A stretch of 64,000 bases of DNA from an uncultured Aquimarina sp. GTDB lineage: Bacteria > Bacteroidota > Bacteroidia > Flavobacteriales > Flavobacteriaceae. Position numbers and translations under genes: made by a program. Below, in pieces: positions 27,338 through 35,892 of this stretch. Position 1 is the first letter of the stretch, and every line of letters begins with the position of its first letter. The DNA lies in assembly GCA_947499005.1 (NCBI GenBank), contig CANMML010000010.1:62001-126000 (forward strand), given 5' to 3'. The notes under the pieces are model-generated. The model searched no databases and was not told the origin of the DNA. It saw nothing but the letters and a program-made list of their open reading frames with translations.

Positions 27338-27820
27338 ATGCCAAAAGTGGAAAAACCAATGCACAAAGACGGAGACTTTTTTGTTGATTATGAAGACAAA
27401 GTTTTCGAAGACGTAAAAGCCAAAGAAGGTGAAAAAGCACTAGTTACATTTCATACCGTAGCTTTTGAAGGATCAATTGGTTTGGTAAATATTTTATCTG
27501 CTACGAGACTCTTAAGAAAAGGGTTTGACACTTCTATATTATTATATGGACCAGGTGTTACATTAGGATTACAAAGAGGTTTCCCTACTTTGGGTAGCGA
27601 AGCTTTCCCTGGACATTTAAACTATGCCGCTCGTCTTACCAAATTTATGGAAGAAGGAGGAAAAGTATACGCTTGTCGTTTTGCTTTACAGGCATTATAT
27701 GGTCATGGAGAACCTTCTTTACTTCCCGGAATTCAACCTATAAGCCCGTTAGATGTTTTAGACATCCAATTAGAACACAAAAAAGAAGATGCGTTTATGA
27801 TGCATAGCTGGACAATGTAA
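27338..27820 (+). CDS. nitB: NitB, MSMEG_0572/Nit1C conserved protein
   Basis: First gene of the Nit1C cluster. The 160-residue soluble protein matches the MSMEG_0572 family, often called nitrogen-starvation response protein. The [31 protein letters not shown] region and the Gly-rich [15 protein letters not shown] suggest a DsrE-like alpha/beta fold, and a single Cys ([13 protein letters not shown]) is conserved-looking. The molecular role is unknown. In Pseudomonas the NitB product is reported to rise strongly on cyanide exposure. It is 114 bases from nitC, with a small hairpin in the gap. Confidence 0.88.
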   Translation: MPKVEKPMHKDGDFFVDYEDKVFEDVKAKEGEKALVTFHTVAFEGSIGLVNILSATRLLRKGFDTSILLYGPGVTLGLQRGFPTLGSEAFPGHLNYAARLTKFMEEGGKVYACRFALQALYGHGEPSLLPGIQPISPLDVLDIQLEHKKEDAFMMHSWTM

Positions 27821-27870
27821 TAATCATTTCATTGTTGAGAAGATTCTTTTTATAAAACACCCATCCTAGT

Positions 27871-27895
27871 CTTCCCTGAAGGGAAGGAAATTTTG
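27871..27895 (+). promoter_or_regulatory. Hairpin in the nitB-nitC gap (possible attenuator or processing site)
   Basis: CTTCCCT-GA-AGGGAAG (27871-27886) followed by GAAATTTTG. The stem is short and the T-run weak, so it may let only part of transcription through, or protect the nitB end of a processed message. Confidence 0.35.
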
Positions 27896-27934
27896 TAATA
27901 AAACCTAAAATAAGTTTCTCCTGTAAAAGAAAAA

Positions 27935-28942
27935 ATGATGTTTAAGAAACCTATAGTAAAAGCTGCGGCTGCACAAATTTCTCCTGTTCTAGAAAGCAAA
28001 TCTGGCACACTCGGAAAAATTGCAGACACCATAATAGAAGCTAGTAAAAACGATGCTGATATCATTGTATTCGCAGAAACCTTGGTACCTAATTATCCTT
28101 ACTTCTCGTTTATTAAACCTGCTGTTGCCATTAGAAAAGACCATACTAAACTTTACGAAGAAAGTGTTGTAGTGCCTAGTGATGACACCAAGTTTATTGG
28201 TAGCATTGCCAAAGAACACAATATCGTAGTGGTACTAGGAGTAAATGAGCGAGATAACGGAACACTATACAATACACAACTCATTTTTGACACTACAGGA
28301 GAACTTGTTTTAAAAAGAAGAAAAATAACACCTACTTATCATGAGCGTATGATATGGGGACAAGGAGATGGAAGCGGTTTAAAAGCGGTAGACACTTCTA
28401 TTGGTCGCATTGGAGCTCTTGCCTGCTGGGAACATTACAATCCCTTAGCCCGATTTGCATTGATGAATGATCACGAAGAAATTCATTGCAGTCAATTTCC
28501 AGGTTCTATGGTTGGGCAAATCTTTGCCGATCAAATGGAAGTTACCATGCGTCATCATGCTTTAGAATCGGGGTGCTTTGTGATTAATTCGACAGGATAC
28601 TTATACCCCGAACAAGTACAAGAAATCACAACTGATCCTGCCATGCAAAAGGTATTAGACAAAGGCTGTTTTACAGCTATTATTTCTCCCGAAGGAGTCA
28701 TTATATCTGATGTACTAACCGAAGGAGAAGGTATTGTTTATGCCGACATGGACATGTCATTGATTACTAAAAGAAAGCGAATGATGGATGCTGTAGGACA
28801 TTATTCTAGACCCGAATTATTATCGCTTCTTATCGATAAAGAACCCAAGTCTTTATTACAAGAAAAAGTTGTTACATCACCTAAAACAGTTACCAATGAA
28901 CAGTACACTAACTTTAGAGAGCAATCACACCTTACTGAATGA
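27935..28942 (+). CDS. nitC: NitC, Nit1C-type nitrilase
   Basis: Carbon-nitrogen hydrolase of 335 residues that should convert a nitrile to acid plus ammonia. The catalytic Glu-Lys-Cys triad is intact: Glu48 in [11 protein letters not shown], Lys130 in [10 protein letters not shown] and Cys164 in [14 protein letters not shown]. The sequence fits the clade 1 nitrilases that define Nit1C clusters. In Pseudomonas fluorescens a nitC knock-out was reported unable to grow on cyanide as sole nitrogen source; the true substrate is not established here. The 3' end overlaps the likely nitD start by 47 bases. Confidence 0.93.
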   Translation: MMFKKPIVKAAAAQISPVLESKSGTLGKIADTIIEASKNDADIIVFAETLVPNYPYFSFIKPAVAIRKDHTKLYEESVVVPSDDTKFIGSIAKEHNIVVVLGVNERDNGTLYNTQLIFDTTGELVLKRRKITPTYHERMIWGQGDGSGLKAVDTSIGRIGALACWEHYNPLARFALMNDHEEIHCSQFPGSMVGQIFADQMEVTMRHHALESGCFVINSTGYLYPEQVQEITTDPAMQKVLDKGCFTAIISPEGVIISDVLTEGEGIVYADMDMSLITKRKRMMDAVGHYSRPELLSLLIDKEPKSLLQEKVVTSPKTVTNEQYTNFREQSHLTE

Positions 28943-30014
28943 GATTCAGACTAGAGGTATTCGTTTAGCAGGTAGTACTGACCTTTCCATACGTGAGGGT
29001 GGTGCTGGACCTACGGATCATAAAGCGGTAACTATTTTCGATACTACTTTAATGATTCCTGTATATAGTTATTCTGCTAAAAACTCTCCTTTCGAAGCTA
29101 GTTTACCTTCTAAAATGGGATACGCTTCTTTAAAAAGAAATGGAGAAATCATTACTACAATACGATTTATTGGAGAACCTAAATTTTATAAAGAAACTAC
29201 TTCCGATGGTATTCCATTTTGGAAAATAGCAAGGCTTCACAGTAAAGATGTATTGGCAACTACAGTATTGCAAAACTGTATTCGCTATAATGATAAAGCA
29301 ACCTCTTGCCAATTTTGCGCTATTGGAGAATCTCTAAAATATGACACTACAATTGCGTACAAAAGACCTCATCAATTAGCAGAGGTAGCTAAACGAGCTG
29401 TTGAATTGGATGGCATTTCTCAATTCATTATGACTACTGGAACACCTGCAACTGCAGACCGTGGAGCCAAATTGTTGTTTGAAAGTGTCAACGCCGTTCG
29501 AGCAGCAATTGACATTCCCATTCAAGTACAATGCGAACCCCCTAATGACTTTAAGTGGTTCGATAAATTAAAAGCAGCCGGAGCTAGTTCTATCGGCATG
29601 CATCTCGAAGCGGTTACCGATCGTGTTCGAAATAAAATTATGCCTGGAAAGGCTGAAGTTTCTTTAGACTACTACTTCGAAGCCTTTGAAGCAGCTGTTA
29701 AAATTTTCGGAAGAGGAAATGTCAGCACCTACATACTTGCAGGCCTTGGTGATACTCCCGAAGAAATCTTAACGATTTCAGATAAACTGATTGCTATTGG
29801 TGTATATCCTTTTGTGGTTCCTTTTGTACCTATTCGAAATACCCCCTTGCAAAATCATGAGTCACCAAACAAAGATTTCATGCATGAAATATTAGATCCT
29901 TTAGCCCAAGCCTTAGTAGCTGCAAAAATGACTTCTGACACCTTGGAATCTGGATGTGCTAAATGTGGAGCTTGTTCTACATTATCAACCTTTGAAAAGA
30001 AAAAAATAGCATGA
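28896..30014 (+). CDS. nitD: NitD, MSMEG_0568-family radical SAM protein
   Basis: Biotin-synthase-like radical SAM enzyme, 372 residues from the ATG at 28896 (a TTG at 28869 is less likely). The cluster-binding cysteines are spaced C-x9-C-x2-C (Cys128, Cys138, Cys141 in [18 protein letters not shown]), not the standard C-x3-C-x2-C. A C-terminal C-x2-C-x2-C (354, 357, 360 in GCAKCGACS) may bind a second cluster. A TIM-barrel body follows ([24 protein letters not shown]). It presumably makes or modifies the nitrile-related metabolite. The stop overlaps nitE by 4 bases (ATGA). Confidence 0.9.
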   Translation: MNSTLTLESNHTLLNEIQTRGIRLAGSTDLSIREGGAGPTDHKAVTIFDTTLMIPVYSYSAKNSPFEASLPSKMGYASLKRNGEIITTIRFIGEPKFYKETTSDGIPFWKIARLHSKDVLATTVLQNCIRYNDKATSCQFCAIGESLKYDTTIAYKRPHQLAEVAKRAVELDGISQFIMTTGTPATADRGAKLLFESVNAVRAAIDIPIQVQCEPPNDFKWFDKLKAAGASSIGMHLEAVTDRVRNKIMPGKAEVSLDYYFEAFEAAVKIFGRGNVSTYILAGLGDTPEEILTISDKLIAIGVYPFVVPFVPIRNTPLQNHESPNKDFMHEILDPLAQALVAAKMTSDTLESGCAKCGACSTLSTFEKKKIA

Positions 30015-30631
30015 TTTATTTTGAAACCAGTAAAAAAGAAAAAGGACTCGATTTTATTGATATCAATATCCCAAGCAACCAAAATCAATTAGATGCCTAT
30101 TATAAAACACGTCGAGATATCTTTTGTGAAGAACAAAAACTTTTTAAAGAAAGTGACTTTGACGAGAAGGATCATAATGCAATTCCGATTATTGCTGTTA
30201 ACCATTACCTCGGAGCTCCCGATGAAGTGGTTGGCGTAGTCCGTATTTATGAAGAAACTGAAGGCGAATGGTTTGGTGGACGCCTGGGTGTTGTTAAAGA
30301 CTATCGCGCTTTTTCTAAATTTATTTGCCCTAATCTTTTTAAAGAAAGAGATGTTTCTGCATTATACCAAATGTCTATAGCTGCAGGACTTATCTATCGA
30401 GCAGTTTCTTTAGCAAATTATTTAGGCTGCCAAAAATTTTCTGCACACGTTCAAGAACAAAATGTAAAGTTATTTAAGCGTTTACATTGGAATGTTGTTG
30501 GAACATTAGAACAACAAGGCGTAAAGCATTTTTTAATGGAAGCCGAACTCGACGCCTACCCTTCTACCCCCATCTATACCACACCTATACCTTCTAACAA
30601 TACCCTGTCTTTATTAGATCATGTAGCTTAA
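30011..30631 (+). CDS. nitE: NitE, MSMEG_0567-family GNAT acetyltransferase
   Basis: Predicted N-acyltransferase of the GNAT fold, 206 residues. The acyl-CoA-binding core is recognisable as VVGVVRIYEETEGEWFGGRLGV, and the second half has ALYQMSIAAGLIYRAVSLANYLGCQKFSAHVQEQNVKLFKRLHW. Its start overlaps the nitD stop and nitF begins 3 bases after its stop. Substrate unknown; it probably acylates an amine intermediate of the cluster's pathway. Confidence 0.88.
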   Translation: MIYFETSKKEKGLDFIDINIPSNQNQLDAYYKTRRDIFCEEQKLFKESDFDEKDHNAIPIIAVNHYLGAPDEVVGVVRIYEETEGEWFGGRLGVVKDYRAFSKFICPNLFKERDVSALYQMSIAAGLIYRAVSLANYLGCQKFSAHVQEQNVKLFKRLHWNVVGTLEQQGVKHFLMEAELDAYPSTPIYTTPIPSNNTLSLLDHVA

Positions 30632-30634
30632 TTT

Positions 30635-31606
30635 ATGTTGAATATGACTTTAGAACACACAAACATATTATCTGAAATTGCCGAATTACGTAAGCACCCT
30701 CATATTTTGGACAAACAACATATAGAGGTTACTTATGAAAATCTTGGCAATCAGGTAAAGAATAGTGTCTTCTTTAATCACTCTTCAACACCTATACAAC
30801 TTGGCGATGATACTGCTGCCATCCTTCAAGAAGATGGTTCGTACCTTTTATTTGCTGCCGAAGGAATTGTAACTGAGTTCTTAGTAAATGACCCTTGGTT
30901 TGCAGGCTATTCTGCCATCATGGTCAATATTAGTGATATCTGTTCTATGGGCGGATTACCTATCGCCGTTACCGATACATTATATGCAAAAAATGCTACT
31001 GACACCCAGTTAATTTGGGAAGGAATGTTAGCCGCAGCCAATAATTATGGCGTTCCTATAGTCGGAGGACATACCTGTTATCACAATGACAATAAAGCCC
31101 TAAGTGTATCTATTCTTGGAAAAAGCACGAATCATTTGTTAAGTAGCTTTGATGCTGAAGAAGGTGATGAAGTATTAATCATTACAGATTTAAATGGTGC
31201 TTACTATAAAGAATATCCTTTTTGGAATGCGAGTACCACCTCAACATCAAAAAGATTACAACAGTTAGCCAAATTACCTTACACCATAGCAAATAATCAA
31301 TGGAGCAATTGTGCCAAGGACATTAGCATGGGAGGCATTATAGGCACTTTATTAATGCTTATGAATACCTCGAAGGTAGGAATACATTTAAATCTCAATC
31401 TTCTCAGCAAACCCATGGAAGCCTCATGGAATAAATGGCTAGTAAGTTTTCCTAGTTATGGCTACATCATGACTTGTAAAGCAGAAAACACCGAAAAAAT
31501 TCAACAATTATTTATCGAACACGATATACAATGTGACCCTGTTGGAAATGTAATTTCTGAAAGAGAATTATGTATTCAACACGAAAACAACACCCTAAAA
31601 TTTTAA
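30635..31606 (+). CDS. nitF: NitF, sll0787-family AIR synthase-like protein
   Basis: An ATP-dependent enzyme related to PurM/SelD/ThiL (AIR synthase fold), 323 residues. Visible family marks are GDDTAAILQEDGSYLLFAAEGI (residues ~54-75), IMVNISDICSMGGLPIAVTDTLY (~93-115) and VGGHTCYHNDNKALSVSILGK (~145-165). Phosphoryl transfer to or activation of a carbonyl or amide is the family chemistry. The substrate in Nit1C is not known. Packed tightly between nitE and nitG (3-base gaps). Confidence 0.9.
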   Translation: MLNMTLEHTNILSEIAELRKHPHILDKQHIEVTYENLGNQVKNSVFFNHSSTPIQLGDDTAAILQEDGSYLLFAAEGIVTEFLVNDPWFAGYSAIMVNISDICSMGGLPIAVTDTLYAKNATDTQLIWEGMLAAANNYGVPIVGGHTCYHNDNKALSVSILGKSTNHLLSSFDAEEGDEVLIITDLNGAYYKEYPFWNASTTSTSKRLQQLAKLPYTIANNQWSNCAKDISMGGIIGTLLMLMNTSKVGIHLNLNLLSKPMEASWNKWLVSFPSYGYIMTCKAENTEKIQQLFIEHDIQCDPVGNVISERELCIQHENNTLKF

Positions 31607-31609
31607 AAT

Positions 31610-31888
31610 ATGCCTGTTACTTATGTACATATCGAATGGCCTGATCAACAAAAAGATCAAGTGTATTCGCCCTCTAGCGTCGTAGAAAATTATTTCAATC
31701 CTGAACAAGAAATTCCTATAGCTGAATTTAGCAACACTTGTAATGAAAGTTTAAATGAAGCTAGCCATCGTGTTGCTCAAAAATTTGGTTTTGGCTGTAC
31801 ATCAGCTATGACAGAGTTGAAACGCATTCAATCATTATGTAAAAAATATAGTGATACTGAAACAGTAAAAATCATAGCTATAAAATAA
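31610..31888 (+). CDS. nitG: NitG, MSMEG_0570-family small protein
   Basis: A 92-residue conserved cluster protein of unknown biochemical role (MSMEG_0570, nitrogen-starvation response family). It begins PVTYVHIEWPDQQKDQVYSPSSVVENYF, and a pattern CNESLNEASHRVAQKFGFGCTSAM carries two Cys. No enzyme fold could be assigned. Starts 3 bases after nitF. The 111-base gap to nitH is filled by a dispersed repeat. Confidence 0.85.
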   Translation: MPVTYVHIEWPDQQKDQVYSPSSVVENYFNPEQEIPIAEFSNTCNESLNEASHRVAQKFGFGCTSAMTELKRIQSLCKKYSDTETVKIIAIK

Positions 31889-31893
31889 CACCA

Positions 31894-31985
31894 GACTAGC
31901 TCGGAACAAGCCTACAAGGCATTTATAAGAAACAAGATTTTAATTTCAAGGCAAGCCTTGGGGTATTATACCCTTTGGCGATGCA
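31894..31985 (+). repeat. Dispersed intergenic repeat family R1, copy in the nit operon
   Basis: Left part CTCGGAACAAGCC...AAGGCATTT and right part TTTCAAGGCAAGCCTTGGGG then TATTATACCCTTTGGCG. The right part is identical at 44408-44447, and the left part recurs at 44366-44390 and 54663-54686. It contains small palindromes (AAGGC-AA-GCCTT; GGGTATTATACCC). It fills almost the whole nitG-nitH spacer. Confidence 0.8.
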
Positions 31986-31999
31986 AAAAAATAGAACAT

Positions 32000-33268
32000 A
32001 TGAATCATTATCCAGTCATCATAGTAGGAGGAGGTCAAGCAGGATTGTCGGCTAGCTATGGTTTAACACAACAAAAAATAGAACATTTAATTTTAGATCG
32101 AGGAGCCATTGGAGATTCTTGGGGCAAACGTCGTTGGGATTCTTTTTGCTTGGTAACTCCTAATTGGCAATGTAGATTACCAGGGTTTGACTATGACGGA
32201 AATGACCCTAAAGGATTTATGCTGAAAGATGAAATCGTCGATTATGTAAAACGCTATGCAGCTTCTTTCAACCCTCCGTTTAAAGGAAATGTAGAAGTGC
32301 ATAAAGTATACAGAAAAACAAAAGATGGGGATTTCCATGTCAATACTTCTATTGGTAACTTTACAGCACAAAAGGTAATTATAGCTACAGGCGCATACCA
32401 TATTCCGAATATATTACCTATGTCCAAGGGGTTTGAAGACAGCATCAATCAAATTCATTCTGCCGACTATAAAAACCCTGAACAATTAGACGATGGTGCT
32501 ACTTTGGTAGTTGGTTCTGGTCAATCTGGAGCTCAAATTGCCGAAGATTTGCATATTGCAGGAAAGAAAGTTTACCTAAGCGTAGGTACTGCACCCAGAG
32601 CCCCTAGAACCTATAGAGGAAAAGATGCTGTAGAATGGTTGGAAGATATGGGATATTACGATCAACCTATCGAATCGCATCCAGATCCAGATGAAGCGCG
32701 CCACAAAACAAATCACTATCTAACAGGAAGAGATAATGGTCGTGATATTGATCTTAGAAAATTAGCTACCGAAGGAGTAGAACTTCGAGGTCAAATAAAA
32801 ACGGTAAGCAATGGTATTGTAGACTTTACAACCGATTTAAAGACAAATCTTGATAGTGCCGATGCCACCTACAATCGCATTCAAGATAATATCGATAAAT
32901 ACATTACTGCAAACAATATTGAAGCACCCGAAACTCCTAGATATATTGCTCTCTGGGAACCCAGTCCTGAAAATGACTTGCCTCTAGACTACAAAAAAGA
33001 GGGAATTAAAAACGTGATCTGGTGTACAGGGTTTAAAGTTAAATTTGATTGGATCGAATTCTCACATGTGTTTGATGAAAGAGGGTATCCAACATATAAC
33101 CGTGGAATTACAGAAGAGCATGGGCTATTTTTCTTAGGGTTACCTTGGCTTCACACTTGGGGATCGGGAAGATTTTCGCATGTAGGGCAAGATGCAATGT
33201 ATCTTACCGACTATATTGCTGCCGTATTAGAAGAAGAAACTGTAGAAACTTGTTTGAATCGAAAGTAA
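32000..33268 (+). CDS. nitH: NitH, MSMEG_0569-family flavin-dependent oxidoreductase
   Basis: FAD/NAD(P)H-dependent monooxygenase-like enzyme, 422 residues from the ATG at 32000. The FAD-binding motif VIIVGGGQAGLSASYG is at residues 5-20. A second Rossmann motif for NAD(P)H (TLVVGSGQSGAQIAED) lies near 165-180, and a flavin-monooxygenase-like region (GDSWGKRRWDSFCLVTPNW) near 36-54. It could oxidise a nitrogen or carbon of the cluster's nitrile or amine metabolite. The upstream TTG frame is only repeat sequence, so I reject a longer N-terminus. Last gene of the seven-gene cluster. Confidence 0.92.
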   Translation: MNHYPVIIVGGGQAGLSASYGLTQQKIEHLILDRGAIGDSWGKRRWDSFCLVTPNWQCRLPGFDYDGNDPKGFMLKDEIVDYVKRYAASFNPPFKGNVEVHKVYRKTKDGDFHVNTSIGNFTAQKVIIATGAYHIPNILPMSKGFEDSINQIHSADYKNPEQLDDGATLVVGSGQSGAQIAEDLHIAGKKVYLSVGTAPRAPRTYRGKDAVEWLEDMGYYDQPIESHPDPDEARHKTNHYLTGRDNGRDIDLRKLATEGVELRGQIKTVSNGIVDFTTDLKTNLDSADATYNRIQDNIDKYITANNIEAPETPRYIALWEPSPENDLPLDYKKEGIKNVIWCTGFKVKFDWIEFSHVFDERGYPTYNRGITEEHGLFFLGLPWLHTWGSGRFSHVGQDAMYLTDYIAAVLEEETVETCLNRK

Positions 33269-33437
33269 AGAACAGGAATAGAGAAGTTAAAGAAATAAAG
33301 GAGTTATGTAGTTAAAGGAGTTGATCTAAACCAAAAGGATATATTAGTGTCTGTTATACATCAAAAATATATTCAGATACCTATAGTTCTTTATCTCCTA
33401 CTAACTTCTATAACTACCTTAACAAAAAACATACAAA

Positions 33438-33851
33438 ATGACCGAGCAAAAATTACCCTTACCTCCGTTTACAGAAGAAACTGCAAAACAGAAAATTCAA
33501 ATGGCTGAAGATGCCTGGAATTCTAAAGACCCTGTAAAAGTTTCGAAAGCTTATAGCATAGATACAGAATGGAGAAATCGTTCTGAATTTATAAATGGAC
33601 GCGAAGAAGTACAACAATTTTTAGAAAATAAATGGAGTACCGAATTAGATTATAAACTTAAAAAAGAACTTTGGGCTTATACAGATAATCGTATTGCTGT
33701 TCGTTTTGAATATGAATATCGCAATGAACAAAATCAATGGTTTCGTGCCTATGGAAATGAAAATTGGGAATTTGATGAAAATGGATTGATGAAAAAGCGA
33801 TTTGCGAGTATCAATGATGTATCCATTGAAGCATCTGATCGTAAATTATAA
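33438..33851 (+). CDS. NTF2/SnoaL-like (DUF1348) protein
   Basis: A 137-residue cone-fold protein of the NTF2-like superfamily, DUF1348 type. Characteristic stretches are [33 protein letters not shown] and [34 protein letters not shown]. Family members bind or transform small hydrophobic molecules, but no catalytic pair can be assigned. It lies 169 bases after nitH on the same strand and might be part of the same response. Confidence 0.85.
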   Translation: MTEQKLPLPPFTEETAKQKIQMAEDAWNSKDPVKVSKAYSIDTEWRNRSEFINGREEVQQFLENKWSTELDYKLKKELWAYTDNRIAVRFEYEYRNEQNQWFRAYGNENWEFDENGLMKKRFASINDVSIEASDRKL

Positions 33852-34042
33852 TCTTTTAGTTGAGTTATTCAAACTTCGAGGCTATCTAAAAAGTTATTAA
33901 AACAGCGTCATTCTAGACCATATATGAAATGACATAATTTAACTTTTAAGTTAGCCTCCTTTTTATGCACATAAATAAAACACACTTCAACTGTTTGTTT
34001 TAACATATTTCCTCGTCTAATTATTGAAACACTTGAGGGAGA

Positions 34043-34894
34043 ATGAAATTTTTAGGTAAAATAGAAGAATTCTTACAATTGGAAATACTTGATCCTAAAA
34101 AGTGTAATACCCTTGAACAACAAGTAGAAAGTAGTTTAACAATCCTTTGGTTTACAGAAAATGGAAATGATTTCATTATTGATGGAAAACCTTATACTTT
34201 TAAAAAAGGTGAAATTGTTTTTCTTACAGAGTTTCATAAAGTAATACCTAAAAAAATCAATAAGGTTCATTTTTTACGTTTCAACAGAAAGTTCTACTGT
34301 ATTCTACATAATGATTCTGAAGTAAGTTGTAAAGGAATTTTATTTTTTGGAGCAACACAATTACCTATCATTACGATCCCTAATAATGAGTTAAAAAAGT
34401 TTAAAACCCTTTGGGAAATGTTTTCTATCGAAATGCAATCGAATGATAAATTGCAAATCGAAATGCTTCAAATGATGCTGAAGCGTTACCTTATTTTATG
34501 TGCTCGAATTTATAAATCTCAAGAAAACTTCCCTTCCGAAAAAACAGACTCTGATATTGTCCGAGAATTCAATTTCCTAGTTGAACAGCATTTTAGAGAA
34601 AAACATTCCGTAAAAGATTATGCCGATTTACTACATAAATCCCCTAAAACACTTTCAAACATCTTCTCCAAAATAGGGTACAAAACCCCTCTACAATATA
34701 TTCATGATCGTAAACTTTTAGAAGCCAAAAGGTCTTTACAATATTCTAATTTATCGATTAAAGAAATTGCTTATGAAATCGGTTTTGAAGATATTCAGTC
34801 CTTTAGTCGTTTCTTCAAAAAACATGAGGGTTTATCTCCTTCTGAGTTCAAACAATCTACAGTTCGGGAAAAATTGCCAACTCTTAAGGAATAG
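34043..34894 (+). CDS. AraC-family transcriptional regulator
   Basis: A 283-residue regulator with an N-terminal sensor-like half (DFIIDGKPYTFKKGEIVFLTE) and the C-terminal double HTH (YADLLHKSPKTLSNIFSKIG; IKEIAYEIGFEDIQSFSRFFKK; EGLSPSEFK), residues ~175-275. It precedes the exported cysteine hydrolase by 73 bases on the same strand, which is its likely target. It is quite different in sequence from the AraC protein at 26022-27017. Confidence 0.88.
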   Translation: MKFLGKIEEFLQLEILDPKKCNTLEQQVESSLTILWFTENGNDFIIDGKPYTFKKGEIVFLTEFHKVIPKKINKVHFLRFNRKFYCILHNDSEVSCKGILFFGATQLPIITIPNNELKKFKTLWEMFSIEMQSNDKLQIEMLQMMLKRYLILCARIYKSQENFPSEKTDSDIVREFNFLVEQHFREKHSVKDYADLLHKSPKTLSNIFSKIGYKTPLQYIHDRKLLEAKRSLQYSNLSIKEIAYEIGFEDIQSFSRFFKKHEGLSPSEFKQSTVREKLPTLKE

Positions 34895-34967
34895 TTACCT
34901 ACCACCTAAAGCCTATTCGATTGCATCTTTACATTGTTAATTAAGTATAAACCTAAATTATATAACA

Positions 34968-35693
34968 ATGAAAAAGATTCTAACAATTTTAGCTGCATTA
35001 GCAGGACTTAATGCTTATGCTCAATTACCTGACCCAGGGTTTACAGTTGACTCACGTACTGCCATTGTAATTACTGACCCGCAAAATGATTTCTTAAGCC
35101 CCGACGGAGTTACTTGGGGAGTTGTTGGAGAAAGTGTTACAAAAAATGGAACCGTAGACAATTTAGAAGCACTTTTTAAAATAGCTGAAAAGAAAAATAT
35201 GCATGTTTTTGTATCTCCGCATTATTACTATAAGCATGATCACAACTGGAAAATTGAAGGTGCTTTGGAAGCATTGATGCACAAAATTAACATGTTTGAC
35301 AGGTCTCACACATTACATACTGATGGATTTGAAGGTTCTGGTGCTGATTGGTTAGATCAATACAAAAAATACATCGACAAAGACAATGTAATTGTAACAA
35401 ACCCGCATAAAGTATATGGACCAGAATCTAATGATTTGGCATTACAATTACGTAAGCATGGGTATGATAATGTAATTTTAGCAGGAATGTCGGCAAACCT
35501 TTGTACCGAATCTCATATGAGAGATTTAGTGGAATCTGGTTTTAAAGTAGCTGTGGTTTCTGACGCTACTGCAGGAGCTATTCTTCCTGGAATGAATGCT
35601 TATGAAGCTGCTGTTGTTAATTTTAAAATGATTGCAAGTCATGTGTTCACTACTAAAGAAATCGTAAAAGAAATTAAAGACAGTGATCTCTAA
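34968..35693 (+). CDS. Exported isochorismatase-family cysteine hydrolase
   Basis: A 241-residue hydrolase of the isochorismatase/nicotinamidase superfamily, which usually cleaves C-N bonds of amides or N-carbamoyl compounds. The catalytic Asp-Lys-Cys triad is complete: Asp37 (ITDPQND), Lys148 (NPHKVYG) and Cys179 (SANLCTES). Unusually, it begins with a Sec signal peptide (MKKILTILAALAGLNAYAQ), so it works in the periplasm or outside. Paired with the AraC gene just upstream; terminator at 35726. A link to nitrile/amide nitrogen scavenging is inference from the nit neighbourhood. Confidence 0.88.
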   Translation: MKKILTILAALAGLNAYAQLPDPGFTVDSRTAIVITDPQNDFLSPDGVTWGVVGESVTKNGTVDNLEALFKIAEKKNMHVFVSPHYYYKHDHNWKIEGALEALMHKINMFDRSHTLHTDGFEGSGADWLDQYKKYIDKDNVIVTNPHKVYGPESNDLALQLRKHGYDNVILAGMSANLCTESHMRDLVESGFKVAVVSDATAGAILPGMNAYEAAVVNFKMIASHVFTTKEIVKEIKDSDL

Positions 35694-35725
35694 TCCTTTT
35701 TTGGACAAGTTACCACATAAAAAAC

Positions 35726-35759
35726 AAGGCTGCTTGATTCGTTTTCAAGCAGCCTTTTA
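35726..35759 (+). terminator. Rho-independent terminator of the cysteine hydrolase gene
   Basis: 12-bp perfect stem AAGGCTGCTTGA / TCAAGCAGCCTT (35726-35737, 35745-35756) with short loop and T-rich tail. Confidence 0.88.
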
Positions 35760-35892
35760 TATTCTAATAAATCAACTACCTCGACGCAAGCACCAAAGGA
35801 CAAAGTTCGACTTTTTTTAGGAAGATATCCTGTTGATTCTTAAAACCAAAGTTTGGAAGCTCTACAAATAGGATTTAACAAAAACATAATTA

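Noticed and set aside
31958..31999. TTG start giving NitH 14 more residues
   Set aside because: Those codons are repeat R1 sequence also present in the lacI leader; the ATG at 32000 gives a normal FAD-binding N-terminus.
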